In this document: positions 40,401 to 52,131 of the stretch, in pieces
How positions within the stretch are numbered: position 1 is the first letter of the stretch
Layout of the letters: the number at the start of each line of letters is the position of its first letter
Assembly: GCA_013398055.1 (NCBI GenBank)
Contig: VZRS01001510.1
Location: forward strand, 349,656 to 413,655
Source: Ifrita kowaldi
Lineage: Eukaryota > Chordata > Aves > Passeriformes > Cinclosomatidae
Direction of reading: 5' to 3'
Length of the DNA stretch: 64,000 nt
The notes under the pieces: model-generated
Seen by the model: the letters and a program-made list of their open reading frames with translations, nothing else
Told to the model about the DNA's origin: nothing
Database searches by the model: none
Program-made: the position numbers and the translations under genes

Positions 40401-43400
40401 AGCCAGGTCAGCTTGCTCAGACACCTGCCCTGCCTGACCTTGAAGGTTTCCAGGGATAGGCATCCACCACGTCTCTTGGCAACCTGCTGCAGTGTTTCAC
40501 CACCCCCACAGTAAAAAATTTCTTCCTTATATCTAAATCTACGCTCTTTTAGTTTAAAACCATTACTCCTTGCTCTATAGCAACAGGCCCTGCCAGAGGA
40601 TCGATTTTAGAATAAGTGGGCTGGAAAAACCTGGCCTAGGTGACAGATTTGAGAAGAAGCACTGAGGAATGTGGGACAAGACAAAAGTTCTTACCCACAA
40701 AGTGAGTAACAATTAAAAAAATTTAAACTACAGAGAAAAAAAAATTATCTGCTTGACACTCACAAGTGCTATTTTTACTGCTGTGGATATTTGGCCTTAT
40801 AATCCTTAACAGCAGATTCAGCATATAAAATAACTGCTGGCTCTCATCAGCTTTAATCACTTTACTTAAATCATATCAGAACAGAGTGGGCTGCAGCAGT
40901 AGGTGTGTAGTGACATAACTCACACCAACATTGCTGTGCTACAAGGAAACAGAAAAGCAAGAAAATACAACCAGCAAGAAAGGCGAATGTATTTACTTCC
41001 CTGTTAAACTGGCAAAACGAAGCCTGACCATAAGTAAGAGAGCACATTGCTTCACTTTCTTACTGTTAACATCAAGTTATCCTAATTAATTACAAAGCAC
41101 ATCACCCCATTCCATGACACACCTTATGTTTTTGCTGAGCTTATAACATATACACAGACTTCCTTTGATATTTAAGACTCTTCGCCTAGAAATATCCAGG
41201 GACAACACCAAATTTTTGAGTGTAAGACATTTCCCTATCAAGACTATAAATTCAGAGATATATAAAATATCAGTAGCAACTCACTATTATCTGCATTACA
41301 CTGTCCTCTCTTTCCTGATGCTGAATGTGCCTGTACACACCAATTTACAATGGTTACCTTAAGCAACTCCAGAGGGTCAGGAGAAAAGACACAGAGCCTA
41401 TGTACTGTTCTTTCTTCTACTCATAAAATAAAATAGTATCTTTAAAACAATTTCTTTTCCTGGTATCAAACCAATAATGGAAATGCAAACCAGAAACCAT
41501 GAACAATTTTGTCTTTAGAAGAAGACCTGGTTTTAAATTGTGTTGAACAAGAATCAAGAGATCTCAGAATGCAAACTCAACAACAATTAACACTGATTCA
41601 TTGCATGACCTTGAACAATACATTCCATTTCCTAGTGTTTCTAACTTCTCAGTGTTTAAAGTACAAGAACTGAAGTGTGCATGGTATTTTGCACCTAACT
41701 GAGCTATGCTGGGTACAGAAGAACTATAATCTGCATGTCACCGATGATGTGTGCAGCTGGGCACAGCTACAGAAAGCCCAGAGTGCTCTCACACAGTGAT
41801 AGGTGAATTTTTTCACTGCTGTAACAAAACTATGTATCTTACCCACCATCACTCTGCATTTCCCATCACAGTCCATTAGCCATATTTTGCAACAAGGCCT
41901 AATCTCACATGACATGAAGACATTCTGGGAAACAGACGTGGATTCTTTAACGCCTGAAACCAAATGAGCCCGGAACTGAATTAAGAAATCTGGTTTATTT
42001 CATACCAAATGTTTGTCCCTGGTGTTCTCTAGAGCCACATATTGGAAATAATTCTTCAACCTTGACTGCAAGGCTAGAGCAATGACAGCACAATATGGCT
42101 TTCTTTGACCCAAAAGACAACAGCAGACATTCCACTTGCATATATACTTGCATATATACTTACCATTAATTTTCACAGAGAAGAAAAAAAAAACCAGCAG
42201 AATTTTCCTATTCGAATTTTTACTTTGAAGGATTAAAATTAAAACAACATACACATTGAGGCTGCATAAAGAAAACACAGTATTTACAAAGAGTGGAGTC
42301 ATAAGATGGAAATTCCGTTTTCAGGCTGATGTGCAATTCCTTTTTTTTGTTTATAAAAGCAAGTGAGATGCTTGTAAAAAGCCAAACTGCTTCCATATCT
42401 GCAAAGTAAAAAGCTTTCCACTCTCTATGTTATTACACGTTTCATGCAACGACAATAGAAATAAACTGTTAAGTCTGGAAGCACCGTGGAGTAAGCCAAT
42501 CTACTATCAACTGATCTGGCATTAACACTACTACACTGCAGATCAGTTTGGCCTTTTTTAAGAAACTAACTATTAATACAAAGTAAAATATCAATTTGCT
42601 CTTGGACTTGTGGTGACAGAAGTCAATTAAGATCTTTTTACACACACAAGAATGGCAGCAATACATTAATAATTCTGATATCAAGTCTCATTTGAGAAAG
42701 CCAATGCCAGTTTCCATGGTCTTGACAAACACCCTCCGTGTTTTAAGTGTTTAATCACAACTGGAAATAATGCTAACCTTCCATTTTTTCTTATTTCAAG
42801 GAAGGTGTTTCTTAATAAATATTTTTAAAAAAGAGGATAAAGAAAATAAACATAAGTGTATTTCTTGAGATGAATGAAAGCTAAGGAAAAACAGACTGAT
42901 GACACGTTGCACAAATAACTGTGAGAGAATAAACATATTTAAAAACAGAAGAGTGCTGTGCAATCTATTCATGTTAAAGAAATCAGACTTCAGAAAAGGA
43001 TAGAGTACCTCAAGGAAATATAACCCTCCATAAGACATTAAAAAAAATTATGTGCTTGTCAAAGGATCAGAGTAGATAATTAACTCATCAAAATTTGTAA
43101 TTTACAACCACATAAACTAAAAACTGACCCAACCCTTTCCTCTCTTTTCAAAGCCAACTGGACTGGGTTTGTAGTTTTGAATAAAAAATTGTGTATAAAC
43201 AGTTTTTTGTTCAATTTAGCATCTGTACAATTTTGGAAAAATGCTGAAATTTTACCTCCCCAACTTCCTTTTGAAAAGTCAGTGTCATTTGTGTCCTGCC
43301 GTAAGTAAAAGGTCCATCCCTTTTCGAAACATTCTCAAGCCATTTGATGATTAGAGGAGTTGAAACACTGAAGGGCAGATTTCCAATGATATGTATATCT

Positions 43401-46400
43401 GGTGGTTCTGTTGACATTTGGCAGAAGAAAAACAACTGTCAAAAAGTTTTGGGTAAGATTTTGCCAAGATATAAAACACAAGAAAAATACATGCCTATCA
43501 GCCTAGACTTAAAATATGAGAACAATTTTTATCATGCCACACCAAAATGATGCCTGTCCATTCATACTCATCTTACACGGATGAAACTGTGCTACTATTC
43601 TCAGTATTTATTTGGAAAAAAGTGGTTAGGTTTGGTTCTCATTTATATTTGAATAAATTATTAGCTTTCAGATGATTTTCAGCTGATGAGTAAATTCCAG
43701 CTGAGCTACTCTAGAACGGCAAAACTACAACAGCGTTCCTGTGATGTCAAACCATGACTATTAGGTACAGAGTAAATAGTCATACACATACTTCTGCCCA
43801 ACACATCCTCCCAGGGGCGTTTAACTGAGTCCTAACAACCCTCAGAACAAGCACCTAACTCACACTGGACAGAGTTCTCCTGCTGTATAGAGTCCTCTGA
43901 AATCAAAAGATGTTAAAGTACAAGACTTAGCCATAAGAAGTGATGCCTGTTTTTCAGTTATGGATCATATCAGTACCTGTGTGTGTTGTACAACACAACA
44001 CAGGGATTCCATGAGCAGGGACCCTTATGTCTAAGCAGGAGTGAAACAGAAATGGACAAAACCCAAAAGCCAGTGTGTCGTCTCTTAGATACTACAATAT
44101 TTAATAACATGAATAAGCGATGACAATATAAAATTCAAGCTGTTTTTCTGGCACACTTTACTTATTATGCACTTTTTAGGCTGTGATATTTTTAGTCTAT
44201 CTGTGATACTACACATTTATCAGAGATGGTGGTTTTTGAAACAGACCGGCCTTTCAGATTTTCATATGGCAATAACACAGAAGAAATGCATCTTACCTCT
44301 AACTGGTCAGCTCAAAACCCAATAGTGACTCTATCTTCAAGAAAGGTAAATTTTTAAAACTGCACTACACTGTCACACATACACTTGCTCATACCTAAGG
44401 AGCACTTACCTTCTGCAATGAGAAAAATACAATGTACAATTTTTCAAGGTAAACATGATGTGCCATGGTCTTTTATGTCCTAGGTGAGAAAGCACTTTAC
44501 TGCTCTTCAGGCACTGCAAACAGTGACTTTACCTTAAATTAATAAATTTGGAAAAGGGGACTGGGAGGTCATCTCTGATTTATCTAATAATATTACATAT
44601 TTTAAAAGGCGAGTGAAATAGCATGCTATTGCAACCTCAGATTTTTTAAGAAAAGGCAAAAAACCACAATCCTGATTAGATTCTATTTTTGCCAAAGATA
44701 TCCAGCTGAAACCAAAGCAATGAGAAACCTAAATTTTTGAGGGCAAGTTTTCCAAAAGTTTCAAAGAAAGTTACAGAAATTTCTTCAGAGGAACAACAGC
44801 AGTGGTGATTTCTGACTTCTTCAGAAAGAGGAAGAAGCCAAGAAGTACGCCACTTCACCTCCTTTTATGCTGTCCAGGAGTCCTATTTGTACAGTCAAGA
44901 AACTCTAAGGTTAATAACTGCAAAGCTCCTCACTGTTAACTAAGGTCAATGTCACACAAATTCCACTGTTTTGTCTTACAAAAGGAAGACACTTCTTTGC
45001 TTCCTTCCAGGAAAAAAAAGCCAACAAAAAAAAGTTGTCTCTTTATCTCCAACATGTACCAGAAGAGAGTAACACTTGCACTGAGTGAGCTTCAATTTTA
45101 TCACTACTTAAGACTAACTCAGAAGCACTAAAAAATGGAATAAACCAAGTGCAAATACTAACCATCCTCCCAGTTCTTTTTTAAGTGCTTTGGAAAAGCT
45201 TTCTCCATCTTATAGGTCAGGATATCTCCATGAACGATGCGCACTTTTCCTGGAGCTGCTTCAGACAGCATCTGTTTGTAAGCAAGCAAGCAGAATCCAC
45301 AGTGAGTGTTAACCAAACTGATTTCCAGTTTCAGCCACAGCAGGAATGAAACCATTGCTATATATATTTACCTTCAATATACAACAAAGCACAGTAGGAG
45401 TTAAAACTGAGAACACTATTAGTAAGTATTTACTTTCAAAAAGCGAACACTAGAAATAGGTTAATGTATGACTCTGTAAACACTTAACTATTCACAGATG
45501 TAGAATTCTTAATAGAGAACTCAAACTTGAAAAGGCTGGTAAGAGTCTCTTCAACAACAGCAATTAGCAAGCCCCAGGTCACTAGCAGGACCTCACCTGA
45601 TTTAAGTAATAATGCAAGCAGGAGGTTTTGAAAGGTTTTTAGATCAATTACCTATGGAAACAAGGGCTCATGTTGTTTATTCTGTTTCCCCCACAGCTTA
45701 GGGCCGATTATCCAATTTCAGCCATACGTGATACAAGGCTGTAGAAATATTAATTTTTGCTTTTACATGAAAAAGGAGGAAGAGATTCTCTTAATACTCC
45801 CTGTAGTAGTCTACAGTTGTACCCTTAAAAAACCAAGGAATCCACTGAAAAGAGGGAATGAGTACCTAGCAGTAGGGAAGATCTCACTAATTTCTATCTT
45901 TCTAGACATTACAAAATCATCTCTGTTGTCAGCTTCTGCAGCCCACTTGCACAACTTATCTTGTATTTAATAAAGGCTGATATGGAAATTCAGCACTGGC
46001 TATAGTTTGACAGCCAATTCTTTCATTTCTGGTGTCAGTTCCCATTATGAAAATTAGTTAAGCTTTTTTAGTGTCATACTAATCTTTTCTCTTACGCTAT
46101 GAAATTATGTACAAACAGCACAATTCAAAAGCAGTGGTAATATTTTCAAAGATGACATTTGGGGTTATTTATTGATGCTATAAGAGAATAAGGAGAAATG
46201 GCTTAAAGAACAATTTTGCTTTTGCATAGAAATCCAAATCCATGAACGGTTAAGTGCCAGTGGCTAACTGCCAAAATAAACTGCTCACCATTGTTAGTCC
46301 CATCTTCAGTCTCAATGATGTTTATATGCTCAGGGGCACAAACAACTTCCACCATTCTCTGAGCCAAAGGAAAATACTGCTTTCTCATACTGTTCACAAA

Positions 46401-49400
46401 AAGTCGTCATGAAATTTTTTGAGTAAAAGTTTGGGGTTTTTAATTACCAAAATAGCTAAATTTTATGCAGAGCAATAAAAGCTTAACAAAAAACTAAGTG
46501 TTCCTGCATGTTTTAAGTGCAATTATTTCCAAATAGAAAAAATAAAACTAACCTCAACTCCAAACCACTTAATGGACTTTTCAGCATTACACTAGCAATT
46601 ATATGACATACAAAATCTGCCATGGTTTGTCAAATCTTTCTTTGAAGCTGTTATAAATGCTCTAACAGGATGAAACATAATGTTAGATCAATAAAGTAAG
46701 AAAATAGTGTCATTTGTTAATAACAGTTTTCTTATCAAGAGGAGTTGCTGAGGGGTTGCTGAGTAATACACTGTACATAACTGAGAATTGCATTTAATTT
46801 GTGACCACATAATCACAGTCTTACATTTCTAATTTGAAATAAAGACTTGGAAACCCAGTGCAGCTTTTTTCATTTGAAGGAAAAATGTCTGCAGCTAACA
46901 CAGCTCCAGGAGGTGCTGTGCAGCAAGGACGCCAGCCAAGAGTGTTCCATCATACAGATACTCCCATTATTCACACACAACCAAAAGGGCACAAAGGAAG
47001 CATAAGGGGCATAGTTTAAAACATGAAATGGTGTTCCTGGAATAATTTTATATTCAATACATTCTCTTGCTCCCTTTCTCTCTTCATCAGTCTTTCCAGC
47101 CTAAAAACTATTAGGGCTTATGGCATAGGGAGGTTGTGATTCTTAAAGACTGAGCCAGAACTGACAGGCTCTCAGCTTGTGTAAACTTTAACTCTGTACA
47201 CATGTTCTTCACTGTATTTCAGTTTTGCAGTAAAGAAAATCCCCACTTCAGTTTTGTGAGAGACCACAACTTGAAAAACAGTTAATGAAAAATACTGTAT
47301 GCTTTACATCAGCGATTTTAAAAGTATCTAACAGACATAATTTTAAGTAATAGTCCCCAATTGTTATTTTAATCCGTGACATTTTCCCTTACTCAAATCT
47401 CAACCGTCTTATGAGCATGAGTTTTGATAGTTTGCTTGGGAAACCAGAAAAATTATTACAACCCACACTATCAGAAAAGAAAGATACACTGTTATGTATC
47501 TTCTTATTTGTACAGGAAAAAAGCAATACCAAATTTAATACCAATGGATGCAATGCATTTCTTGCTCATTCACATCCACTGTTACTGAGTTATACCACCT
47601 CTATGTTCACTAACCTCATTCAGACATCCACTTCTACTGTGAGGAGACTGGCAATTAAAAATAATGACTAACATTATGTCACTTGAACAGTAAAGATAAT
47701 TACACACCAAAAGCTCATTTTAGATGTCGAGAAGTATACTTTTATTCAGATAAATCTGTTGCAGTAGATGCATTTTGGAAAGTCAGAAAAAACATCCAAG
47801 TATTTAAAAAACTCTCTTAACTATAACAAGTGTAATTTAATCTCAAATTTTGTCCAGTCCCAAACCAGTTCTTAAAATCTAAAACAAAAATGCTGATTTC
47901 CCCCACTCAAGTGAAAACATGAAGGTTTCACATTTCATATGACGAAGATGGCATATTATATGTTATTAATGGCTAAGCCTACAAAGACATAATTACATGC
48001 ACATTCAAGTTTAAGCACATGAGCATGTTCATTAATACCTTACATTTTTTATCATATAAAGAGATGGGGGCAGTTCTCAAGTGAACTACCTATTTATTTC
48101 TGCTACTGATTTACTGAAAAAGACGCAGTGCAATTTAAAGAAAGCCCTTTCAATTGCTCTGAGATGGTAGAGACATGAGAAACCAGCCAAATTTTAAGAT
48201 TTTTTGACTCTGTTTTTCTTACTGGATTTATACAGCCAAACTCCACAAACATTCAGCGACACAAGTAGACAGCATTTGAAAATGCCACAATGAGTTGTGA
48301 ACTTATACCAACTTTAAAAGAAAGGAAGAAAACATTAAGAGTGTTTTCTTGAAAATGTAAAAGAGATGCTTGCTTTATTCTTCTCTATCTGGATGTTAAC
48401 CCACATTGAACTCAACTAACTGGAGGTACACCTTCTCAATTTTATAAAGCATAATTATTATGATTAAAATGAAAGATTATACCATACATAAGGACAGTGC
48501 ATTCAGCCTTCAAATTATGATTTCAGCATCATGGTGAAATGCACCTGAAATGTCTCAGTCTTAAAAATAAACCCTGACAAGCCTTGGCAGTAATTCAGTT
48601 GCAGCATCAGGTCCTAGAGGGCCTATGAGAAAGTAGGAACAATGAGGTGTGATACTGTGTATCTTTATCTTCAAGCAAATTACAGCTCTGGTTTCTGCCA
48701 CAGAACCAAACTTATTTTCAGCGCCAAGATCCCAACAAGACACTTGGAATCTATGTTCTCAAAATGTTCTTATTCAATGCTATGGTTACACGTATACCAA
48801 TTATTCTCCAGCTGGTACCTGCAATCCTGGAATAAATCGAGCATCTTTTTCAATTAAAAGGAGTTGTTCAACACCAGCACTGAGAATGGACCTGGTAATT
48901 CCTCCTGGCCCAGGGCCCACTTCGCAAACATGGGCATTTTTCAGCTCGCCAGCCTGTTTCACGATCTTGTCTGCAAGACACAAAGAACATACTCAGCCTT
49001 TATTTTCCAGGAGATCCAGCTCACTAAGATAACCTCATTGTTTACTGTTACACAAGCACAAGCCTGCTTATCTCAGAACAGACATAAACAGTGACACATC
49101 CCAGTTAAATCCTCACACACCCGCTAGACTGCACAGAACCCAGATTTGTTTCATACTACAAGATATACTGAGCTATTTGAAAAAAACTAATTTTAGTTTT
49201 ATGTCTTTAGTATTTATTGTGCTCATTACAGAAACAAAAGGAGAATATCACTCCTCATCTGTACACTAGCAGTACTACCGTGCTGCAAGCAAGCACTTGT
49301 GTTCGACACCCTCAAGTCTCACTACTTGTCCTCACAAAGGTATTTCACTACAGTACCTGTATTTCAAGGCAATTTAAGAAGTAAGGATGATACAGTGAAG

Positions 49401-50633
49401 CGCTATCAAGATTCTATTATGTACAGAGCAATTTTATGAGGGAGAAACTGGACAAAATGAAGAGCTGGAACACAGGCAACCAGTAGCTATAGAAAACAAG
49501 GCAGTTGAAAGGTGAGGAAGGAATACCCACACGTAAGTGAAACCAAACAACATTAGAAAGTATTGCAGACACGGAAGAAGACAGATTAGTGACTAGAAAA
49601 TGTAGCTAATGAAACAAAGGGACCCTTAGGAAGCATGTAGAGAAGATACTGATAGAAATTATGTTGCTCACTCCATGATCTCTTATGTACGAAATAAAAA
49701 TAAAAAATATCCGAAGACCTGTCTACTTGTAAAGTTTTACTAAAGGCATGCAGACATTTTTATTCCGGGGTAAGTGTCTGGCTGCTCAGGAAGTGGAACT
49801 GAGTTTCATGTTCTGAATCTTTATCAGCCTGAATCTTCAAACATAATCAAATCATTAGCCACATGAAGCTGTACTGCGTTTGTTAATGCAAAAGCCAGCC
49901 AGCACTATGCCAGTGAGGACACCCACCCCTGACTGACAGAACAGTGCCAGCTTTGTCACCCACTGCTGACATGAAGCTGGAAAAAACTGAACTGTTCAGA
50001 ACAATGCAACTGGTTCAAAAAAGCTACAACCCTTCTGATAAACTGAGACAAATGACTCTCACAACTACAGCACATAGCAAACTCTAAACTGCACAATGTA
50101 TTAAATACTTTATATAACACCGAGTAATTTGAAAAAAATGCTAATTTTTAAGTCAAATTTATAAACCAAAATAGTATCCAAATGGTAAAAGTACTACTTC
50201 GGTTTAAATTTTTGCATTTCAGCCAATAAACCATATTTTATATAGGAATATACTTTCTATCCAAAAAATTTGCACTTCAATTTATAAAGAAACCCATTTT
50301 TGAGGAGTAAATAAAAGTAATTTGTCTAACCTAAAACTACTTTTAAAGGAGGACTTTATTATAAAAGTTTACCATTGAGCTGCCATTAGTCTGACAAACG
50401 CTATTATGCAAATATCATCTCCTTAGCAATACTCCGGATTTTGACAAAACTGGGATACGTGTTCTACATTAGCTAAAAATATTAGAATAAAATATTTAAC
50501 CTGTCAATCGCAAATCCAGTAGAAAGTTCTGGGAAAGTTGTTTCAGTGCTTTAAGGCGAAAGAGTCTAATAATCTCTCCAATAGTTGGCAGGGGAGGCAG
50601 ACGGAAAGCTGCCACCTTTCCTGGAGCAGCCAT
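25183..50633 (-). CDS. TFB1M: TFB1M mitochondrial 12S rRNA adenine dimethyltransferase, seven coding exons
   Basis: TFB1M is the KsgA/Dim1-family enzyme of the mitochondrial matrix. It dimethylates two neighbouring adenines in the 3' hairpin of 12S rRNA using S-adenosylmethionine, a step needed for small-subunit assembly. The seven exons join in phase to 351 residues (human 346). SAM motif I is EVGPGPGG at 61-68, including Gly65; the acidic residue after the second strand is Glu85 (LLLIEKD); HGD is at 109-111; motif IV is NLPF at 141-144. The C-terminal RNA-binding part has FVPKPEVDVAVVHF and YRKMCDEDPSLF. The N-terminus (FRLPPLPTIGEIIRLFRLKA) is basic and fits a matrix-targeting start. Exon 1 is present twice in this assembly. 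CLDN20 lies antisense within intron 5. Confidence 0.97.
27901..28028 (-). CDS. TFB1M: TFB1M exon 6
   Basis: Acceptor ccatatag, donor GA|gtgagt. 128 bases encode VDVAVVHFTPLVQPKIEQPF, ELVEKVVRSVFQFRRKYC and FRGIE, a conserved C-terminal domain segment. Confidence 0.96.
28029..33980. other. TFB1M intron 5, part 3' of CLDN20 on the gene strand
   Basis: AT-rich intron without recognised exons. It may contain the non-coding first exon and promoter of CLDN20, which I could not place. Confidence 0.6.
32509..32611. repeat. AT-rich low-complexity tract
   Basis: Dense TATA/ATAT text with short TATAGAG(G/A)AT repeats in TFB1M intron 5. No gene seen. Confidence 0.8.
33981..34064 (+). other. CLDN20: Likely 5' UTR part of the CLDN20 coding exon
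   Basis: Preceded by a very strong polypyrimidine tract (33925-33978, C/T-rich) and cag at 33978-33980. If used, this stretch is the spliced leader just before the CLDN20 ATG. Confidence 0.5.
34065..34724 (+). CDS. CLDN20: CLDN20 claudin-20, intact single-exon gene
   Basis: A four-pass tight-junction membrane protein of 219 residues, the same length as human claudin-20. The first extracellular loop has the claudin signature: W30, GLW at 49-51, C54 and C64 (disulphide pair). Membrane segments lie at about 8-27, 81-101, 118-139 and 161-184. The second loop contains WYTREIISNFLDQT. The protein ends NLKDYV, with a C-terminal YV that can bind ZO-1 PDZ domains. The ATG has a strong Kozak context (A at -3, G at +4). 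A long pyrimidine tract and acceptor (gttacacag, ending at 33980) sit 84 bases upstream, so a non-coding 5' exon is likely. The gene lies antisense inside TFB1M intron 5, as in mammals. Confidence 0.97.
   Translation: MASASLQFFAFILALFGVFGDIAATLLPNWKVNADVGSNIITAITQMQGLWMDCTWYSTGMFSCTLKYSILSLPVYIQAARTTMVLSCILSAFGICITTVGMKCTKLGGDTDSKNHACFAGGVCFILAGIFGLVPTCWYTREIISNFLDQTIPESSKHEPGGAVYTGFISAGFLLIAGVIFCSSCFKRQQGAWIYPPKQHHFPSTEQESNAGYNLKDYV
34730..34773. repeat. 18-base tandem pair and G9 run after the CLDN20 stop
   Basis: Two units of TATTTCTATCCATT(g/c)AAG (34730-34747 and 34748-34765), followed by nine G. Begins a few bases into the CLDN20 3' UTR. Confidence 0.85.
36058..36063 (+). terminator. 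Candidate CLDN20 polyadenylation signal
   Basis: AATAAA 1.3 kb after the CLDN20 stop. Other variants lie nearer, so use is unproven. Confidence 0.2.
37770..38033 (+). mobile_element. CR1 retroposon fragment, 3' end
   Basis: About 260 bases with diagnostic CR1 blocks in order: GACAAGGGGTAATGGCTTTA, TTGCCCAGAGAGATGGTGGA, TGCTCCATCCCTGGA, GAGCAACCTGACCTAGT, and the end CTTCTATGATCCTATGAT. It sits in TFB1M intron 5, antisense to TFB1M. Confidence 0.9.
38812..38931 (-). CDS. TFB1M: TFB1M exon 5
   Basis: Acceptor ttttcccatag, donor GAG|gtaggt. 40 codons in phase 0: RLTANPGSNQRSRLSIMAQH, then LCTVENYFIIPGQAFVPKPE. FVPKPxVD is a hallmark of the KsgA/Dim1 family. Confidence 0.96.
39329..39389. repeat. 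33-base-period tandem pair
   Basis: A 28-base unit (starts CTACTTGTTTTTC, ends AAGGTGAAA) occurs twice at an offset of 33, in TFB1M intron 4. Confidence 0.85.
40361..40600 (-). mobile_element. CR1 retroposon fragment
   Basis: Minus-strand CR1: CCCCTGCCATGGGCAGGAAC, TCTTGGCAACCTGCTGCAGT, AAATTTCTTCCTTATATCTA and TTTAAAACCATTACTCCTTG are recognisable consensus blocks. It lies in TFB1M intron 4, same strand as the gene. Confidence 0.88.
42137..42162. repeat. 13-base tandem pair
   Basis: GCATATATACTT repeated with period about 13 in TFB1M intron 4. Confidence 0.65.
43256..43407 (-). CDS. TFB1M: TFB1M exon 4 with catalytic motif IV
   Basis: Acceptor aaatgtcaacag, donor GAG|gtaaaa. Encodes EPPDIHIIGNLPFSVSTPLI, IKWLENVSKRDGPFTYGRTQ and MTLTFQKEVGE. 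NLPF (141-144) positions the target adenine. Confidence 0.97.
43408..48818. other. TFB1M introns 3 and 2 around exon 3
   Basis: Exon 3 is the only supported coding part. A splice-flanked 101-base segment at 46289-46389 is discussed in the findings. Confidence 0.6.
45163..45271 (-). CDS. TFB1M: TFB1M exon 3
   Basis: Acceptor gcttacaaacag, donor GATG|gttagt (a weaker donor). Encodes MLSEAAPGKVRIVHGDILTY and KMEKAFPKHLKKNWED, with the HGD SAM-pocket motif. Confidence 0.95.
48819..48970 (-). CDS. TFB1M: TFB1M exon 2 with SAM motif I
   Basis: Acceptor tgtgtcttgcag, donor CAG|gtacca. Encodes DKIVKQAGELKNAHVCEVGP, GPGGITRSILSAGVEQLLLI and EKDARFIPGLQ. Contains the glycine-rich SAM-binding loop and the acidic residue that holds the ribose hydroxyls. 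Confidence 0.97.
48971..50500. other. TFB1M intron 1
   Basis: AT-rich, no repeat family or exon recognised. The right-hand part falls in the duplicated assembly block. Confidence 0.65.
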
Positions 50634-50797
50634 AAGACAAAACTCTCACTCCTTCCTCCTGGAGAGACACCGAAAAGATTATTCTAATAAATTATAATAT
50701 ATTATACAATTACAATAATTTTTAATTAATATTGAAAACGCTACTAAGCTTACAAACCAAGACGTGATTTACAAATCATTAGAGGAGAACTATAGGA
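50068..50797. repeat. 730-base direct duplicate, copy 1
   Basis: Matches 51402-52131 without an indel (constant offset 1334) and without a mismatch that I could find by eye. It ends exactly where the N run begins, as expected of a contig end. Confidence 0.9.
50501..50633 (-). CDS. TFB1M: TFB1M coding exon 1 (first copy)
   Basis: ATG at 50631-50633 (minus strand), G at +4. 44 codons plus one base to donor ACAG|gttaaa. Encodes MAAPGKVAAFRLPPLPTIGE, IIRLFRLKALKQLSQNFLLD and LRLT. QNFL is the usual KsgA/Dim1 N-terminal motif. A possible acceptor (gtctctccag) sits 25 bases before the ATG, so the true 5' UTR may be split. This copy joins exon 2 directly and is the one used for the 351-aa reconstruction. 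Confidence 0.95.
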
Positions 50798-51047
50798 NNN
50801 NNNNNNNNNNNNNNNNNNNNNNNNNNNNNNNNNNNNNNNNNNNNNNNNNNNNNNNNNNNNNNNNNNNNNNNNNNNNNNNNNNNNNNNNNNNNNNNNNNNN
50901 NNNNNNNNNNNNNNNNNNNNNNNNNNNNNNNNNNNNNNNNNNNNNNNNNNNNNNNNNNNNNNNNNNNNNNNNNNNNNNNNNNNNNNNNNNNNNNNNNNNN
51001 NNNNNNNNNNNNNNNNNNNNNNNNNNNNNNNNNNNNNNNNNNNNNNN
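50798..51047. other. Assembly gap, 250 N
   Basis: 250 consecutive N; a round number suggests an estimated or padded gap. Single n characters at 51401 and 52507 mark two more joins. Confidence 0.99.
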
Positions 51048-51175
51048 GCCATTTCAGAAAGCTTTCCCTTTCCTGTTCCTCACGTGGCTGCCAGGGAGGA
51101 GGGAATCAATTGGGTTGGGCAAGACCTTGTGGTCGTCGATGCCGACCTGTGACTGTACACCACCATGTCAGTTAC

Positions 51176-51340
51176 ACCATGGCACTTAGTGCCACGTCCA
51201 GTGTTTTCCTTAAAATCTCTCCAGGGACAGTGACTCTACCACCTCCCTGGTTAGCCCATTCCAGTGTGTAATCATCCTTCCTGTGAAGAAATTCGTCCTA
51301 ATGTCCAACCTCTTCTGGCACAGCTATGACTTGGAACTAA
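51176..51340 (-). mobile_element. CR1 retroposon fragment beside the gap
   Basis: Minus-strand CR1 blocks: TAGTGCCACGTCCAGT, CTCTCCAGGGACAGTGACTC, ACCACCTCCCTGG, TAGCCCATTCCAGTG and CCTAATGTCCAACCT. Its right part is repeated at 52508 because of the contig overlap. Confidence 0.85.
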
Positions 51341-51400
51341 CGGGAAGCCGTGTTGGAGCTGTAGGCTTTGCTGGCAGGGACAGGCATGAAATAGCGCTGG
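51251..51400. repeat. 150-base direct duplicate, copy 1 (part of a CR1 region)
   Basis: Identical by eye to 52508-52657 (offset 1257). It ends at the single n at 51401, so it is the right end of a 353-base contig, 51048-51400. Confidence 0.88.
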
Positions 51401-51401
51401 N

Positions 51402-52131
51402 CAGCACATAGCAAACTCTAAACTGCACAATGTATTAAATACTTTATATAACACCGAGTAATTTGAAAAAAATGCTAATTTTTAAGTCAAATTTATAAAC
51501 CAAAATAGTATCCAAATGGTAAAAGTACTACTTCGGTTTAAATTTTTGCATTTCAGCCAATAAACCATATTTTATATAGGAATATACTTTCTATCCAAAA
51601 AATTTGCACTTCAATTTATAAAGAAACCCATTTTTGAGGAGTAAATAAAAGTAATTTGTCTAACCTAAAACTACTTTTAAAGGAGGACTTTATTATAAAA
51701 GTTTACCATTGAGCTGCCATTAGTCTGACAAACGCTATTATGCAAATATCATCTCCTTAGCAATACTCCGGATTTTGACAAAACTGGGATACGTGTTCTA
51801 CATTAGCTAAAAATATTAGAATAAAATATTTAACCTGTCAATCGCAAATCCAGTAGAAAGTTCTGGGAAAGTTGTTTCAGTGCTTTAAGGCGAAAGAGTC
51901 TAATAATCTCTCCAATAGTTGGCAGGGGAGGCAGACGGAAAGCTGCCACCTTTCCTGGAGCAGCCATAAGACAAAACTCTCACTCCTTCCTCCTGGAGAG
52001 ACACCGAAAAGATTATTCTAATAAATTATAATATATTATACAATTACAATAATTTTTAATTAATATTGAAAACGCTACTAAGCTTACAAACCAAGACGTG
52101 ATTTACAAATCATTAGAGGAGAACTATAGGA
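51402..52131. repeat. 730-base direct duplicate, copy 2
   Basis: Starts directly after the single n at 51401. It runs without a break into unique sequence at 52132 that continues to the GC-rich promoter. Confidence 0.9.
51835..51967 (-). pseudogene. TFB1M: Second copy of TFB1M exon 1, probable assembly duplicate
   Basis: Identical by eye to 50501-50633, at a fixed offset of +1334 bases within a 730-base identical block. It has no exon 2 partner of its own and is flanked by a single-n contig break at 51401. I read it as the other end of the same locus placed twice, not a real pseudogene or duplicated exon. Confidence 0.85.

Larger units (their letters stand above)
38932..43255. other. TFB1M intron 4
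   Basis: Holds a CR1 fragment and two short tandem repeats. No exon seen. Confidence 0.65.

Noticed and set aside
51835..51967. A genuine tandem duplication of TFB1M exon 1
   Set aside because: Both duplicated blocks are identical and end exactly at N or n contig breaks; unmerged contig overlaps explain this better.
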